Shown here one piece after another: positions 1-8,352 of a DNA stretch of 64,000 nt (its first letter is position 1; each line of letters starts with the position of its first letter). A program made the translations under genes and the position numbers. A model generated the notes under the pieces. It saw only the letters and a program-made list of their open reading frames with translations, had not been told where the DNA came from and made no database searches. Where the stretch lies: positions 289,983 through 353,982 of the forward strand of contig NZ_CALBRW010000018.1 of NCBI RefSeq assembly GCF_937927635.1. Direction: 5' to 3'. The stretch comes from an uncultured Microbacterium sp. (GTDB taxonomy: Bacteria > Actinomycetota > Actinomycetes > Actinomycetales > Microbacteriaceae).

Positions 1-1751
1 GCGCTCGCGAGAGCAGCCGCGGCCGCGACGACCAGCAGCACGGCGATGCTCAGCGGCAGCGGGAGCACCCGCCCGGCACTCAGCGCGAGAACGGCGGCGG
101 TGGCGTACAGCACGGCGACGACGAGGGCGGCGGGGCGCAGCGAGAGGATGTCCGACCTGCGCCTGGTGCACAGCGCGAACAGGGCGAAGCCCGCCGAGAT
201 CATCCCCAGACCGACGATCCCCGCCCACGTCAGCGAACCGAGCACGGATCCGCCGGTGGTCCGCCCCGCCTGCGCCCCGGCGAACCGCAGCAGGTCGCTG
301 CCGATGATCGCCCCGGAGAGCACGGCAGGAGCGCTGGTGATCCCGGCGGCAAGACCCGCGCCGACCGACAGCGGCACCCGCATCGTGCGACGCGGCAGCG
401 ACACGAGGGCGCACAGGAGCAGCACCAGCACCGCTCCTGTCGGCACGATCGCCGCGAGCCAGTTCTCCCACCGGCTCCCGCCGGACAGCAGAGCGGATGC
501 CGCGAGAGCGCCGGCCGCGACCGCCAGTCCGCCCGCGACGAAGGACCATGCCCACGCCATCGTGCGCGTCGTGGCGACGACGGCCTGCACCGCGAGCACC
601 GCGAGGACCACCGCGATCGGCACGGCCCCGACGGGAACGAAGATGATGCGCCCTGCAGCCAGCACGGTGACGACCACCTGCAGCACGGTCAGGGCTGCGA
701 GCTCCGGCATCAGCGGTAGACGGGTCTCGGTGGGCACCACGGGCAAGCCGGGCACGACGGGCACGGAACGCTCAGCGGGGAGGGCAGGCTCGGCGGGGAG
801 GGCAGGCACGGCGGGGAGGGCAGGCTCGGTGGGCGCCGCCGGCCTGGTGGCCACGGTCGGCTCGGCGACGACGCCTGGCCCGGCATCCGCCCCTGCCGTG
901 TCGCCCACGGCATTCCCGCGCATCGGGAAGCTCGGCGCGAACCGCGGCAGCAGCGCCATCAGTCCGGTCGCCGCGAAGCCCGAGGCCGCCAGCCAGAGCG
1001 CCCCGCCGAGATCGTCGGACGTGCCGAAGCCGAGCATGGCAGGCACGGCGGCCAGCGCCAGCAGCGAGGTCCACAGCCAGATCCGGATGCGGGCGCGCAG
1101 ACCCGCTGCGAGCATCAGTCCACCCGCGACCAGCGCCGCCAGCGCGGCGGAGGTCCAGGTGGCGCCCTGTCCCGTGAATGAGCCCGCGACGGCCTGCACG
1201 TCGAGCCCGACGAACACCAGCCCCAGACCGCCGACGGCCTCGGCCGAGGACTGCAGCCGCCGCCTGGCCAACAGCCAGGCGCCCGCGAGGAACACCAGCG
1301 TCACGCCGCAGATGATCCAGCTGCGCACGGTCCGGTCGGCCAGCTCGGGATTGAAGAAGGTGAACACGATGGCCGCGACGGCGAACAGCGCGGCGCCCGC
1401 TGTCGCCAGCACCGACTGCAGGCTCGCACCCGCGGTCGGTGTGTCCGCGCGCAGGGCCGGCGGCGGCGCGACAGGCCTCGCCTGCACCGACGACGTCAGA
1501 GGCGGCAGGACGGCCCCGGCTGCCATCGGCACCGGAACCGCGCGGGGCACCCGGCCGCGGGCCGTCTCACGCGCCCGCAGGGCGTCGACGGCCGCGACCG
1601 AGGCGCTCCACAGCGCGCTCCCCTCCGCTCCGCGCAGATCCGCGCCGCAGCGCGCGCAGCATCCGTCGACCAGCGCCGACTGCTCGCACACCGGGCAGAT
1701 CCTGCCGTCGGAGAGCCGCGCGATCGCGGCATCCGTCCACGCCGTGTTCAT
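1..1751 (-). CDS. Zinc-ribbon multispan membrane protein, 3' end outside window
   Basis: The reading frame is open from an ATG at 1751 to the left edge, so about 583 residues are visible and the C-terminus is missing. The N-terminus carries two Cys pairs, CPVC (residues 19-22) and CARC (32-35), which look like a zinc ribbon. A Pro/Ala-rich linker follows, then many hydrophobic segments from about residue 115. This resembles the large actinobacterial membrane proteins often annotated as SCO7613-like, of unknown function. A hexapeptide of the type A-E-P-A-L-P is repeated in a linker (777-830). The start overlaps the stop of the upstream Xre gene by 4 bp, so the two are probably co-transcribed. 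Family assignment is inferred. Confidence 0.72.
   Translation of the reverse strand, partial: MNTAWTDAAIARLSDGRICPVCEQSALVDGCCARCGADLRGAEGSALWSASVAAVDALRARETARGRVPRAVPVPMAAGAVLPPLTSSVQARPVAPPPALRADTPTAGASLQSVLATAGAALFAVAAIVFTFFNPELADRTVRSWIICGVTLVFLAGAWLLARRRLQSSAEAVGGLGLVFVGLDVQAVAGSFTGQGATWTSAALAALVAGGLMLAAGLRARIRIWLWTSLLALAAVPAMLGFGTSDDLGGALWLAASGFAATGLMALLPRFAPSFPMRGNAVGDTAGADAGPGVVAEPTVATRPAAPTEPALPAVPALPAEPALPAERSVPVVPGLPVVPTETRLPLMPELAALTVLQVVVTVLAAGRIIFVPVGAVPIAVVLAVLAVQAVVATTRTMAWAWSFVAGGLAVAAGALAASALLSGGSRWENWLAAIVPTGAVLVLLLCALVSLPRRTMRVPLSVGAGLAAGITSAPAVLSGAIIGSDLLRFAGAQAGRTTGGSVLGSLTWAGIVGLGMISAGFALFALCTRRRSDILSLRPAALVVAVLYATAAVLALSAGRVLPLPLSIAVLLVVAAAAALAS
777..830. repeat. Three tandem 18-bp units within a coding region
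   Basis: Three consecutive 18-bp units (777-794, 795-812, 813-830) differ by only a few bases. On the minus strand they are in frame and encode six-residue units ending in P-A-L-P in a disordered linker of the membrane protein. The unit is a multiple of three, so copy-number change would keep the frame. Confidence 0.85.
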
Positions 1752-1963
1752 CTCTGCTCCTCCGGAACGTACCGCAGCACATCGCCGGGCTGGCAGTCCA
1801 GCACCCGGCAGATGGCGTCGAGCGTGGTGAAGCGGACGGCCTTGGCGCGCCCGTTCTTCAGCACCGCCACGTTGGCCGGAGTGATGCCGATGGCCTCCGA
1901 GAAGTCCTGCACGCTCATCTTGCGCCGGGCCAGCATCACGTCGATATCGATGACGATGGGCAT
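1748..1963 (-). CDS. Small Xre-family HTH regulator
   Basis: A 71-residue protein that is almost entirely one helix-turn-helix domain: DFSEAIGITPANVAVLKNGR is the HTH core (about residues 20-40), followed by TTLDAICRVLDCQPGDVL. This is the short Cro/C1 type (HTH_26, YozG-like) that typically pairs with a DUF2975 membrane protein. Here it lies 1 bp downstream of a DUF2975 gene, and its stop overlaps the ATG of the next gene. It probably represses its own operon. A perfect inverted repeat upstream of the DUF2975 gene (2468-2488) is a plausible operator. Confidence 0.88.
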   Translation of the reverse strand: MPIVIDIDVMLARRKMSVQDFSEAIGITPANVAVLKNGRAKAVRFTTLDAICRVLDCQPGDVLRYVPEEQR

Positions 1964-1964
1964 C

Positions 1965-2441
1965 TCAGACCACCTCGGACAGATCCTGCTCGAGCTGCAG
2001 AGCCTTGCGCAGCAGTCCGCGCATCACACCCACCAGCAGCGCCAGCGACAGGCTCACCACCACTCCGAGCACGCCGAGGATCAGGATGCTGGGATTCACG
2101 GCGCCGGCGACCAGGAGCACGGTGAACGAGGCGATCAGCAGCACGGCGGAGGCCAGCATCATGGCGATGATGACGTCCACGTAGCGGAAGGCGTGCGTCG
2201 AGAAGATCCGATCGGCCCGCACCAGCGACAGAAGCACGAACACGCACACCAGCACGACCTCGATGAGCACGAGGAACAGCACTCCGCCGATGACGCCCGG
2301 CACCTCGAGGTAGGCCAGTTCAGGGTTGCGCGCGGCGGTGTCGGCGGCGACCCCGGGGATCATGAACACCTGGGCGAACAGCAGCAGTGCGATCAGGACG
2401 GCGATCATCGCTCGCAGCAGGACTGTGGCGACGGGCTGCAT
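1965..2441 (-). CDS. DUF2975 family membrane protein
   Basis: A protein of 158 residues with four hydrophobic segments (about 5-27, 45-70, 85-110 and 118-140) and a charged C-terminal tail ending in LEQDLSEVV. It matches the layout of DUF2975 proteins, which are usually encoded beside a short Xre regulator, as here. The start at 2441 (MQPVA) is preferred over a longer frame from 2465 because AGGAG lies just upstream. The biochemical role of the family is unknown. The promoter region holds the half-site CGATAG three times. Confidence 0.82.
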   Translation of the reverse strand: MQPVATVLLRAMIAVLIALLLFAQVFMIPGVAADTAARNPELAYLEVPGVIGGVLFLVLIEVVLVCVFVLLSLVRADRIFSTHAFRYVDVIIAMMLASAVLLIASFTVLLVAGAVNPSILILGVLGVVVSLSLALLVGVMRGLLRKALQLEQDLSEVV

Positions 2442-2448
2442 GGCACTC

Positions 2449-2488
2449 CTATCGAAAGACAGCAACTATCTATCGAAAAACGATAGAT
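2449..2488. promoter_or_regulatory. Inverted-repeat operator candidate upstream of DUF2975/Xre
   Basis: A perfect inverted repeat, ATCTATCG-5 bp-CGATAGAT, occupies 2468-2488. A third half-site (CTATCG) lies at 2449-2454 next to the ribosome-binding site. This is the only promoter-proximal symmetry before the DUF2975-Xre pair, so autoregulation by the Xre protein is the simplest reading (inference). Confidence 0.6.
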
Positions 2489-2531
2489 GGTGGATGCTGT
2501 CGAGGGCAAGCGCGCACGGTCGATTCCCAGG

Positions 2532-3179
2532 TCAGGGGGTGTCGGGATCCCACGGCGAGTCCAGTGCCTCGCTGAGTTCGGCCAGCATGGCCTCGATCTG
2601 CGGCTCGACGTACTGCGAGATGGCGGCCTGCACCTGCAGCCGGTGCCGCAGCAGCAGACCGCAGATCTCGCGGCCCACCATGTTCGCGTACTCGTCGGCA
2701 AGCGCCACCTCCTGCCGAAGCGCGGCCTTCTCCTCCTCGCTCAGCGGAGGGAGCGGCGGCAGCTGGGCGGACGCCTCATCTGCGAGCCCGGCGACGGTGA
2801 ACAGGAACGGCGCCCCCGGCACGGGATCGGGATCCAGCGGCATCCCCTCGTACTCCGGATCCAGCCCCTCGGCGGGACGGTAGGCGCGCGACCGGTTGCG
2901 GTCGGCCTGATGATCCAGCTCCCCCTGCAGCATGGGCAGATTGCGGGCGGTGTACTCGGCGACCGCGTGGTCGACGATGGCCTTGATGCGGGTCGACAGC
3001 CCGTGCTGCACGCCGTGCGGCACGTTGACGCCGATCCCGGCGGCCGAGAGGATCGGCGACCCCAGGCACCTGCGGCACGGGGCCACGCGACCGCGATGGG
3101 TGGCGGGCTCCCAGCGCGGCACCCATCGCAGCCAGGCCTCGACTGCCTGGCTCACCTGGGTTTCCAGTGACCGCTCCAC
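2532..3179 (-). CDS. Conserved hypothetical protein, soluble, 215 aa
   Basis: A soluble protein of 215 residues from a GTG start at 3179. It has an Arg/Trp-rich N-terminus, one CRRC pair near residue 35, a proline-rich middle (PLDPDPVPGAP) and a helical, acidic C-terminal half. No known domain is recognised and there is no signal peptide or membrane segment. A single Cys pair could be half of a metal site. The gene stands alone, 90 bp upstream of the DUF2975 promoter region. No strong Shine-Dalgarno sequence is seen before the GTG, so the start is uncertain. Confidence 0.6.
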   Translation of the reverse strand: MERSLETQVSQAVEAWLRWVPRWEPATHRGRVAPCRRCLGSPILSAAGIGVNVPHGVQHGLSTRIKAIVDHAVAEYTARNLPMLQGELDHQADRNRSRAYRPAEGLDPEYEGMPLDPDPVPGAPFLFTVAGLADEASAQLPPLPPLSEEEKAALRQEVALADEYANMVGREICGLLLRHRLQVQAAISQYVEPQIEAMLAELSEALDSPWDPDTP

Positions 3180-3228
3180 GGTTACAGGGTAAGGCCCACG
3201 GCCTCTCGCGGCGCGGCATCCGGGCGTG

Positions 3229-3723
3229 TCATTCGGGGTCTTCGTGCTCCCACGGCCAGGTGGGCGGCTGTGCGCCGGTGCGGCGCAGCGCGATGGCGAA
3301 CCACGAGCCCAGCAGCGCGGCTCCGAGCACGACCCCGCTGGAGCCCTGCGTGACCAGCTGGACGACAGCTGCGAAGGCCGCCTCGGTGCCCGCGCCGCTC
3401 AGCAGTGCGCCCAGCCAGACCGCCACGACGTGCGCGACGGCCGACACCAGTCCCACCGCGAACACCGGCATGTAGGAGGGATGCTCGTTCTTCAGCGTCG
3501 GCCACAGCATCCAGGCGAAGACGCCGATCGCGACGATCATGCCGACGATGCCCGGCCACCAGTCGAGCCCCGGTACGGCGAGGATGTCGAGGTCGGCGAA
3601 GAAGCTCAGCATCCCGAGCCCGAGGATCGTGAGCGCCGCGAACGTGACGAACGCGATGACCAGCGCCAGAGACGCCGAGACCCCCGCCGGCGGGATGCCG
3701 TGGGGGTCGTCGGTCGTGGTCAT
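3229..3723 (-). CDS. Small four-TM membrane protein
   Basis: A protein of 164 residues with four hydrophobic segments (roughly 15-40, 53-72, 85-107 and 118-143) and a short acidic C-terminus (WPWEHEDPE). The ATG at 3723 is preferred over an in-frame GTG at 3732 because GGGTGG lies about 7 bp before it. No family is recognised. Similar short integral membrane proteins are common in actinobacteria and most have no assigned function. Confidence 0.68.
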   Translation of the reverse strand: MTTTDDPHGIPPAGVSASLALVIAFVTFAALTILGLGMLSFFADLDILAVPGLDWWPGIVGMIVAIGVFAWMLWPTLKNEHPSYMPVFAVGLVSAVAHVVAVWLGALLSGAGTEAAFAAVVQLVTQGSSGVVLGAALLGSWFAIALRRTGAQPPTWPWEHEDPE

Positions 3724-3762
3724 AAGCGCCACCCTACGCGCAGCGCGCCGGCCCGGGCGCGC

Positions 3763-4794
3763 TCAGCGAAGTGCTGAGGGACCGGCCTCGAGCGTGCGCT
3801 CGTACTCAGCCTGCGCCTCGGCGTTCAGCGCCTTCTTCTTGGCACCGCTGCGCGACACCCAGGCGCCGAACCAGATGGTCAGCTCACGGGCGAACACGAA
3901 GGCTGCGATGGCCAGCGGAGCCAGCAGCTGCTTGTTCACCAGCTCAGTCGACTCCGTGGGAGTGAGCTGCCAGAAACGCTCCTGGAACAGCTGACCGAGG
4001 ATGTGGCCGCCCCAGGCGGCGAGGCCGACCAGGAGACCGAAGACGACCCACTTGCCCCAGCGGGCGCGGTTGACGAAGGCGCCCAGCAGCCAGAACGCGA
4101 GGAAGAAGACGGCGACGGGAACCCAGAACCCCGCCGTGCTCAGCGGAGCCAGCGCGGCCTCGCCGACGTTGTCGACGTCGACCTTTCCGGCCCAGGCTCC
4201 GAGTCCCAGGATCGCCCCCAGGTACAGGATCGCGAAGGCGATCGCGGCGACGAGTCCGATGGCGCCCGCGGTGCCGCGGTTGCCCAGGTCACGCGGCGGC
4301 TCCGGCGCCTGCACGAAGATCGGCTGCGGGGCTGCGGGCGGGGCCAGCGGCTCCGCCGGCACGACCTGCGTCTCGGCGGCGGAGGCCGCTGCGGCGGCTG
4401 CATCCGTGGTGTAGACCTCGTCGGCGACACCGGGAGCATCGCTCACGTGAACCTCGGCGACATCAGCCGTGTCGGCGCCCGAGGACAGGATGCGCGTGGT
4501 GGCCGCGGGCTCGGCATCCGCCTCGCGGGCGTTCGCGGACGGTGCCTCGAACGCGCCGAAGGTGCCGGGGTGGTCGCGCTCGGCGGCGGCGAACGCCTCC
4601 ATGTCCGCGTCGACCGGCTTCGCGTCGGACTCGGCCGGCCCGGCATCCGAATCGGCGGGCGTCTCAGCATCCGCGTCGTCGGCCGGAACGTCGGCGCGGG
4701 CAGCGGCGGCAGCGTCCAGACCCTCGTTGGCGCTGCCGACGACGTCATCGATGTCGTTCGGCTGGTCGTTCTGGGGAACCTCGGGGTCGCTCAT
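3763..4794 (-). CDS. Membrane protein with long acidic disordered N-terminus
   Basis: A protein of 343 residues. The first ~170 residues are low complexity, rich in Ala, Asp, Glu and Pro, and probably disordered in the cytoplasm. Four hydrophobic segments follow (about 175-200, 220-240, 248-270 and 292-312), then a basic, helical C-terminal tail. The start at 4794 (MSDPEV) has GAGG upstream and is preferred over 4821. No catalytic motif or known domain is visible, so the function is unknown. Confidence 0.75.
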   Translation of the reverse strand: MSDPEVPQNDQPNDIDDVVGSANEGLDAAAAARADVPADDADAETPADSDAGPAESDAKPVDADMEAFAAAERDHPGTFGAFEAPSANAREADAEPAATTRILSSGADTADVAEVHVSDAPGVADEVYTTDAAAAAASAAETQVVPAEPLAPPAAPQPIFVQAPEPPRDLGNRGTAGAIGLVAAIAFAILYLGAILGLGAWAGKVDVDNVGEAALAPLSTAGFWVPVAVFFLAFWLLGAFVNRARWGKWVVFGLLVGLAAWGGHILGQLFQERFWQLTPTESTELVNKQLLAPLAIAAFVFARELTIWFGAWVSRSGAKKKALNAEAQAEYERTLEAGPSALR

Positions 4795-4896
4795 GGCCTC
4801 GCCTCTCGTGGATAGGTGCACAGCGAGGGTAACGCCCGGGTAGAACCAGAACCCGGAGGCGTGCCGATGTGTCGGGTCATCGCCGCCTGGCGGACG

Positions 4897-5049
4897 CTAT
4901 CCGGTTCCCGGCAGCATCTGCTGGATGATGGCCAGCATCCCGGGCCCTGCCGGCAGTGAGAGCCACAGCAGCGCGCCGACGACCCCCGCGCAGAGCAGCC
5001 CGACGATCCAGCTGATCACCCGGTTGCGCCCTCCCACACGAGCCGCCAT
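4897..5049 (-). CDS. 50-residue single-span membrane protein
   Basis: A short frame with ATG at 5049 preceded by GGTGAGG. It encodes MAARVGGRNRVISWIVG and so on: a basic N-terminus, one clear transmembrane helix (about residues 12-33) and a short tail. The good ribosome-binding site and the positive-inside arrangement favour a real small gene. It would be missed by a 60-residue cutoff. Function unknown. Confidence 0.6.
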   Translation of the reverse strand: MAARVGGRNRVISWIVGLLCAGVVGALLWLSLPAGPGMLAIIQQMLPGTG

Positions 5050-5150
5050 GGCCTCACCGTACGCCCGCGCCGGATCATCCCCGGGAGGCCGGATGCCGTG
5101 TCGCGGAGCGGTCCGGTTCGGGCGTCTGCAGATCGCCCGGCCTGCACCTT

Positions 5151-5276
5151 CGCGCGGCAGTTCTCGACCAGTGTCTCCGCGCGCGCGGCAGTTCTCGATC
5201 AACGCGGCGCATATTCGCGCAGCGCGGGACGAGAACTGCAGCGCGAACGCCCGGCGCCGTCGAGAAGTGCAGCGCT
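5151..5276. repeat. Quartet repeat, 31-bp period, copy 1
   Basis: Four copies of a 15-bp unit lie around a dyad at 5213/5214. Two copies (CGCGCGGCAGTTCTC) start at 5151 and 5182; two inverted copies (GAGAACTGCAGCGCG type) start at 5231 and 5262. Both pairs are spaced exactly 31 bp apart. The element lies between the 3' end of the DUF1700 gene and the start of the 50-residue membrane protein gene. The same unit recurs at 6282-6407 and 25252-25466. Confidence 0.93.
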
Positions 5277-5306
5277 CGATGAGAAGAGCCGCGCCGCGCG
5301 GGGTGC

Positions 5307-5903
5307 TCAGGATGCCGTGCGCCCGCGCATCCGCCACAGCAGCCAGAGTCCGGATGCCGGGATGACCACGACAATGACGACGACGATGAAGGAGTGGACG
5401 GCGGACGTCGGCTGGAGCACGTTGTCGACCCAGATCCACGCGGGGATGGACCCCACCATCGCGAGGAGCAGCACTCCCAACGGTGCCAGGATCGCGACGG
5501 CCTTCTCCCAGGTGTGCCACAGAGAACTCTTCACCACGAGGCCCACGCCGACGAACCATCCCACGACCGGAAGCACGAACGCACCTAAGCTCAGCGCGAG
5601 TGCGGCAGCGATCGCGAATCCGCGACTGTGTGAGACGGGGACGGATGCCGGCGACGCAGCGGCGGCAGGAGCCGGAGCGGGTGCCGGTATGCGCCGTGCC
5701 GCATATTCGTCCGCGGCCATCGCCTCCCGCGCGATCACGGCGGGATCGCCCAGCTGCGCGATGCGCTCAGCCGCACCATTCGCGTCGAGGCTCTGCAGCT
5801 CTTCGGCGATGCCGGCCCGGATCTCGGCGGCCACGCCGTACGGCACGCTTCTCAGCGCGTCGTCCAGACGGGCGAGGTACTCGGAGGTGGCGGTCATGGT
5901 CAT
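5307..5903 (-). CDS. DUF1700-type membrane protein (PadR partner)
   Basis: A protein of 198 residues. The N-terminal part (YLARLDDALRSVPYG through EELQSLDANG) is the conserved cytoplasmic domain of DUF1700/HAAS-type proteins. An Ala/Pro linker and about four hydrophobic segments follow (roughly 97-120, 125-145, 150-165 and 172-192). The ATG at 5903 overlaps the PadR stop by 4 bp, which implies translational coupling. PadR-DUF1700 pairs commonly act as a regulator plus a membrane anchor or sensor. The actual signal is unknown. Confidence 0.82.
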   Translation of the reverse strand: MTMTATSEYLARLDDALRSVPYGVAAEIRAGIAEELQSLDANGAAERIAQLGDPAVIAREAMAADEYAARRIPAPAPAPAAAASPASVPVSHSRGFAIAAALALSLGAFVLPVVGWFVGVGLVVKSSLWHTWEKAVAILAPLGVLLLAMVGSIPAWIWVDNVLQPTSAVHSFIVVVIVVVIPASGLWLLWRMRGRTAS

Positions 5904-6226
5904 TCCTCTCCCACCAGGGTCGAGACGGTGCGGGCGAACGGTGCCCACTGGGTGCGAAACAGCGCGAGCTGCGCGATGCCGGCATCCGTCAGCCGGTAGT
6001 ACCTGCGCACAGGACCCGCGTCGGAAGGTCGGTCGAAAGTCGACACCCAGCCGTTGTCGCGCAACCTGCCCAGCAGCGGATACAGCGTGCCGATGCTGGC
6101 GATGAGGCCGGACTCGATGAGCGCGTCGGACAGCTGCCAGCCGTACATCGGCTCGCGGGCGAGCAGGCCGAGCACGCAGTACTCGACCACCCCCTTGCGC
6201 ATCTGCGCCCCCACGTCCACTGTCAT
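5900..6226 (-). CDS. PadR-family transcriptional regulator
   Basis: A 108-residue winged-helix protein. The sequence VEYCVLGLLAREPMYGWQL followed by IGTLYPLLGRL and VRRYYRLTDAG is diagnostic of PadR. Such proteins bind palindromic operators, usually of their own operon, and release on ligand binding. A perfect 12-bp palindrome lies 7 bp upstream of the annotated start (6233-6244). The ATG at 6226 has no clear Shine-Dalgarno sequence, so translation could start slightly downstream. The gene is coupled to the DUF1700 gene. Confidence 0.93.
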   Translation of the reverse strand: MTVDVGAQMRKGVVEYCVLGLLAREPMYGWQLSDALIESGLIASIGTLYPLLGRLRDNGWVSTFDRPSDAGPVRRYYRLTDAGIAQLALFRTQWAPFARTVSTLVGEE

Positions 6227-6232
6227 GCATCA

Positions 6233-6244
6233 CACGCTAGCGTG
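6233..6244. promoter_or_regulatory. Palindromic operator candidate for PadR
   Basis: CACGCTAGCGTG is a perfect 12-bp palindrome immediately upstream of padR. PadR proteins are usually autoregulated through such sites, so binding here is inferred from position and symmetry. Confidence 0.6.
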
Positions 6245-6281
6245 CGTCACAAGATACTTCAATGAGCGGATGCCGATCCTT

Positions 6282-6407
6282 CGCGCGGCAGTTCTCGACC
6301 AGTGTCTTCGTGCGCGCGGCAGTTCTCGATCAACGCGACGCATATTCGCGCAGCGCGGGACGAGAACTGCAGCGCGAACGCCCGGCGCCGTCGAGAAGTG
6401 CAGCGCG
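6282..6407. repeat. Quartet repeat, 31-bp period, copy 2
   Basis: Same design and almost the same sequence as 5151-5276. Direct units start at 6282 and 6313, inverted units at 6362 and 6393, both spaced exactly 31 bp. The element lies between the padR promoter and the 3' end of the GH13 gene, 1.1 kb from copy 1. The two copies bracket the padR-DUF1700 operon. Confidence 0.93.
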
Positions 6408-6447
6408 GGGCGCGACGAGACGAGGAACGTCGCGCAGCGAGGACGGG

Positions 6448-8337
6448 TCAGGCCGCAGGAACCCGGATGCCGGGGAGCAGCCAGACGGCGAACGAGGGGC
6501 CCTCGGCGGCGAGCGCGACGGCGCCGTCCGAGGCCACCGCCAGGGTCGCCGAGCCGTACAGCTCCTCGGCATCCGCGGCTCCAGTCAGAAGGCCCGGCTC
6601 GAGCTCGACATCCGCTCCGCCGCGCGTGGCCAGCACCAGCACGCTCTGCTCGGCGCTCTCGCGCACGAACACCACGGTGTCGTCGTCGACGTGCAGCCAG
6701 CGCAGGCCTCCGGTCGCGAGAACCTCATGCGAACGGCGCAGTCCGACCAACGAGCGGTACATCTCGAACACCGACTTCAGCTCCGGCTCCTCCTGCCGCG
6801 CCCACGGCATGGGCGTGCGGCTGGACTCGCCGTCGGCGCCGGTCAGCCCGAACTCATCGCCCGCGAAGATCACCGGCAGTCCGGGCAGCGTCATCGACAG
6901 CCCCACGGCCACGGGCAGCGTGCCCGGTGCGGCGTTGGTGGCGAAGCGGGCGGTGTCGTGGGTGTCCAGCGGCTGCATGTTGCCCAGCCGCACCCGCCAC
7001 GGGATGCCGGCGGTGAAGCGCGTCACGGCATCCGCGAACTCCCGTGCGGTGTACCGCGGGATGCCGCCGATCGGCTGCGTGAAGAACCACGGCTCACTGA
7101 CCTGCTCGCCGTCGTAGGCGAGGTATGGCGTGCCGGTGGGCTCGGAGAGCCAGCCCCACACCGGACGCGTGAACGCCGGGTAGGTCATGGCGCCGTCCCA
7201 GCCGTCGCCCTGCAGATCGGATGCGGCGTCGTTGGTGGACTCCCCCAGCACGATGGCGTCGGGGTTGATCGCGCGCACGGTCTCGCGCAGCTGCTGCCGC
7301 ACCTCGGCGTTCAGGTCGACCGCGCCCAAGCGCCCTGTCATGTTGGCCACGTCGATGCGCCAGCCGTCGATGCCGTACGGCGGCTTCAGCCATTTCGCCA
7401 CCACGGAGTCCTCGCCGGTGATGAAACGCTCGCGCAGCGCCTGGGACGACCAGTCGAACTTCGGCAGCGTTGGCGTGCCCAGCCACGACTCGTAGGTGGT
7501 GTTGCCGGCATCCGTGAAGTAATAGAAGCTCTCCGTCTCGGCCCCCGGATGACCGTGCGCCTGCCGGAACCACTCGTGGCGGTCGCCGGAGTGGTTGCTG
7601 GTCAGGTCGCCGATCACGCGGATGCCGCGGGCGTGCGCGGCCTGGATGAGCTCGATGTACGCGTCCTCGCCGCCCAGCAGCGGGTCGATCTCATCGAAGC
7701 TCGCCGCATCGTAGCGATGGTTGGATCCGGCGGGGAACACCGGCGTGAGATACAGCAGGTCCACGCCGAGCTCGACGAGGTGGTCGAGGTGCTCCCGCAC
7801 GCCGGGCAGGTCGCCGCCGTAGAACTGCTGCGAGCGCCCCGGCACGACGGGATCGACCGGGTCGTCCCAGGATGCCGGGATCGCCCAGTCCGGGGTGGGA
7901 TGCCGATCGGCATCCGCCGACCTGGCGAACCTGTCGGGGAACACCTGGTACAGCACGGAGTGGTGCAGCCACGCGGGCGGAGCGGGGTTGGCGACAAGGG
8001 CGAAGTCCTCGGCATCCAGCGTCTCGCCGGTGTGGATGCCGGTCTGGTTCAGCCACTCGACCCGACCATCCTCGTGCAGCAGCACGAAGCGGTAGCCGTG
8101 CCGCGGGTTGCGCACGTGGACGGGCGCCTGGAACCAGTCCCAGCCGTCCGCGGAGCCGAGCAGCACGGCATCCGTCCACTCCGGCTCGTGGTCGGGGTTC
8201 GAGCGGGTGCGCACGGCCCTCAGCGGGCCGTAGCCGGAGGGCACGCGCAGGCGCACCGCGACGGTGTCGCCGAGAGCGGGAGCGTCGTTCGAGACGTGCA
8301 GGGGCGAACCGTCGTGGTGCGGGCGCAGCATGGTCAT
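6448..8337 (-). CDS. Glycoside hydrolase family 13, maltodextrin-type alpha-glucosidase
   Basis: A 629-residue cytoplasmic enzyme with no signal peptide. An N-terminal beta-sandwich-like region (about 1-125) precedes a GH13 (beta/alpha)8 barrel starting at VLYQVFPDRFA. Catalytic motifs are visible: the nucleophile Asp in GIDGWRIDVANM, the acid/base Glu in IVLGES, and the stabilising Asp in QPLDTHDTARF. A C-terminal beta domain ends the protein. The layout fits cyclomaltodextrinase, neopullulanase or maltodextrin glucosidase, which cut imported maltodextrins. It is the last gene of the mal-type operon, 15 bp after malG. Exact substrate specificity cannot be read from the sequence. Confidence 0.92.
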   Translation of the reverse strand: MTMLRPHHDGSPLHVSNDAPALGDTVAVRLRVPSGYGPLRAVRTRSNPDHEPEWTDAVLLGSADGWDWFQAPVHVRNPRHGYRFVLLHEDGRVEWLNQTGIHTGETLDAEDFALVANPAPPAWLHHSVLYQVFPDRFARSADADRHPTPDWAIPASWDDPVDPVVPGRSQQFYGGDLPGVREHLDHLVELGVDLLYLTPVFPAGSNHRYDAASFDEIDPLLGGEDAYIELIQAAHARGIRVIGDLTSNHSGDRHEWFRQAHGHPGAETESFYYFTDAGNTTYESWLGTPTLPKFDWSSQALRERFITGEDSVVAKWLKPPYGIDGWRIDVANMTGRLGAVDLNAEVRQQLRETVRAINPDAIVLGESTNDAASDLQGDGWDGAMTYPAFTRPVWGWLSEPTGTPYLAYDGEQVSEPWFFTQPIGGIPRYTAREFADAVTRFTAGIPWRVRLGNMQPLDTHDTARFATNAAPGTLPVAVGLSMTLPGLPVIFAGDEFGLTGADGESSRTPMPWARQEEPELKSVFEMYRSLVGLRRSHEVLATGGLRWLHVDDDTVVFVRESAEQSVLVLATRGGADVELEPGLLTGAADAEELYGSATLAVASDGAVALAAEGPSFAVWLLPGIRVPAA

Positions 8338-8352
8338 GACTGCAATCCTGCG

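Noticed and set aside
46..1830. Long plus-strand open frame
   Set aside because: It is rich in Ala, Arg, Ser and Thr with no domain, and covers the opposite strand of the membrane protein and Xre genes. GC-rich DNA keeps such frames open.
4837..4860. Possible terminator hairpin between the 50-residue gene and the acidic membrane protein gene
   Set aside because: The stem is only about six base pairs with an eight-base loop; too weak to list.
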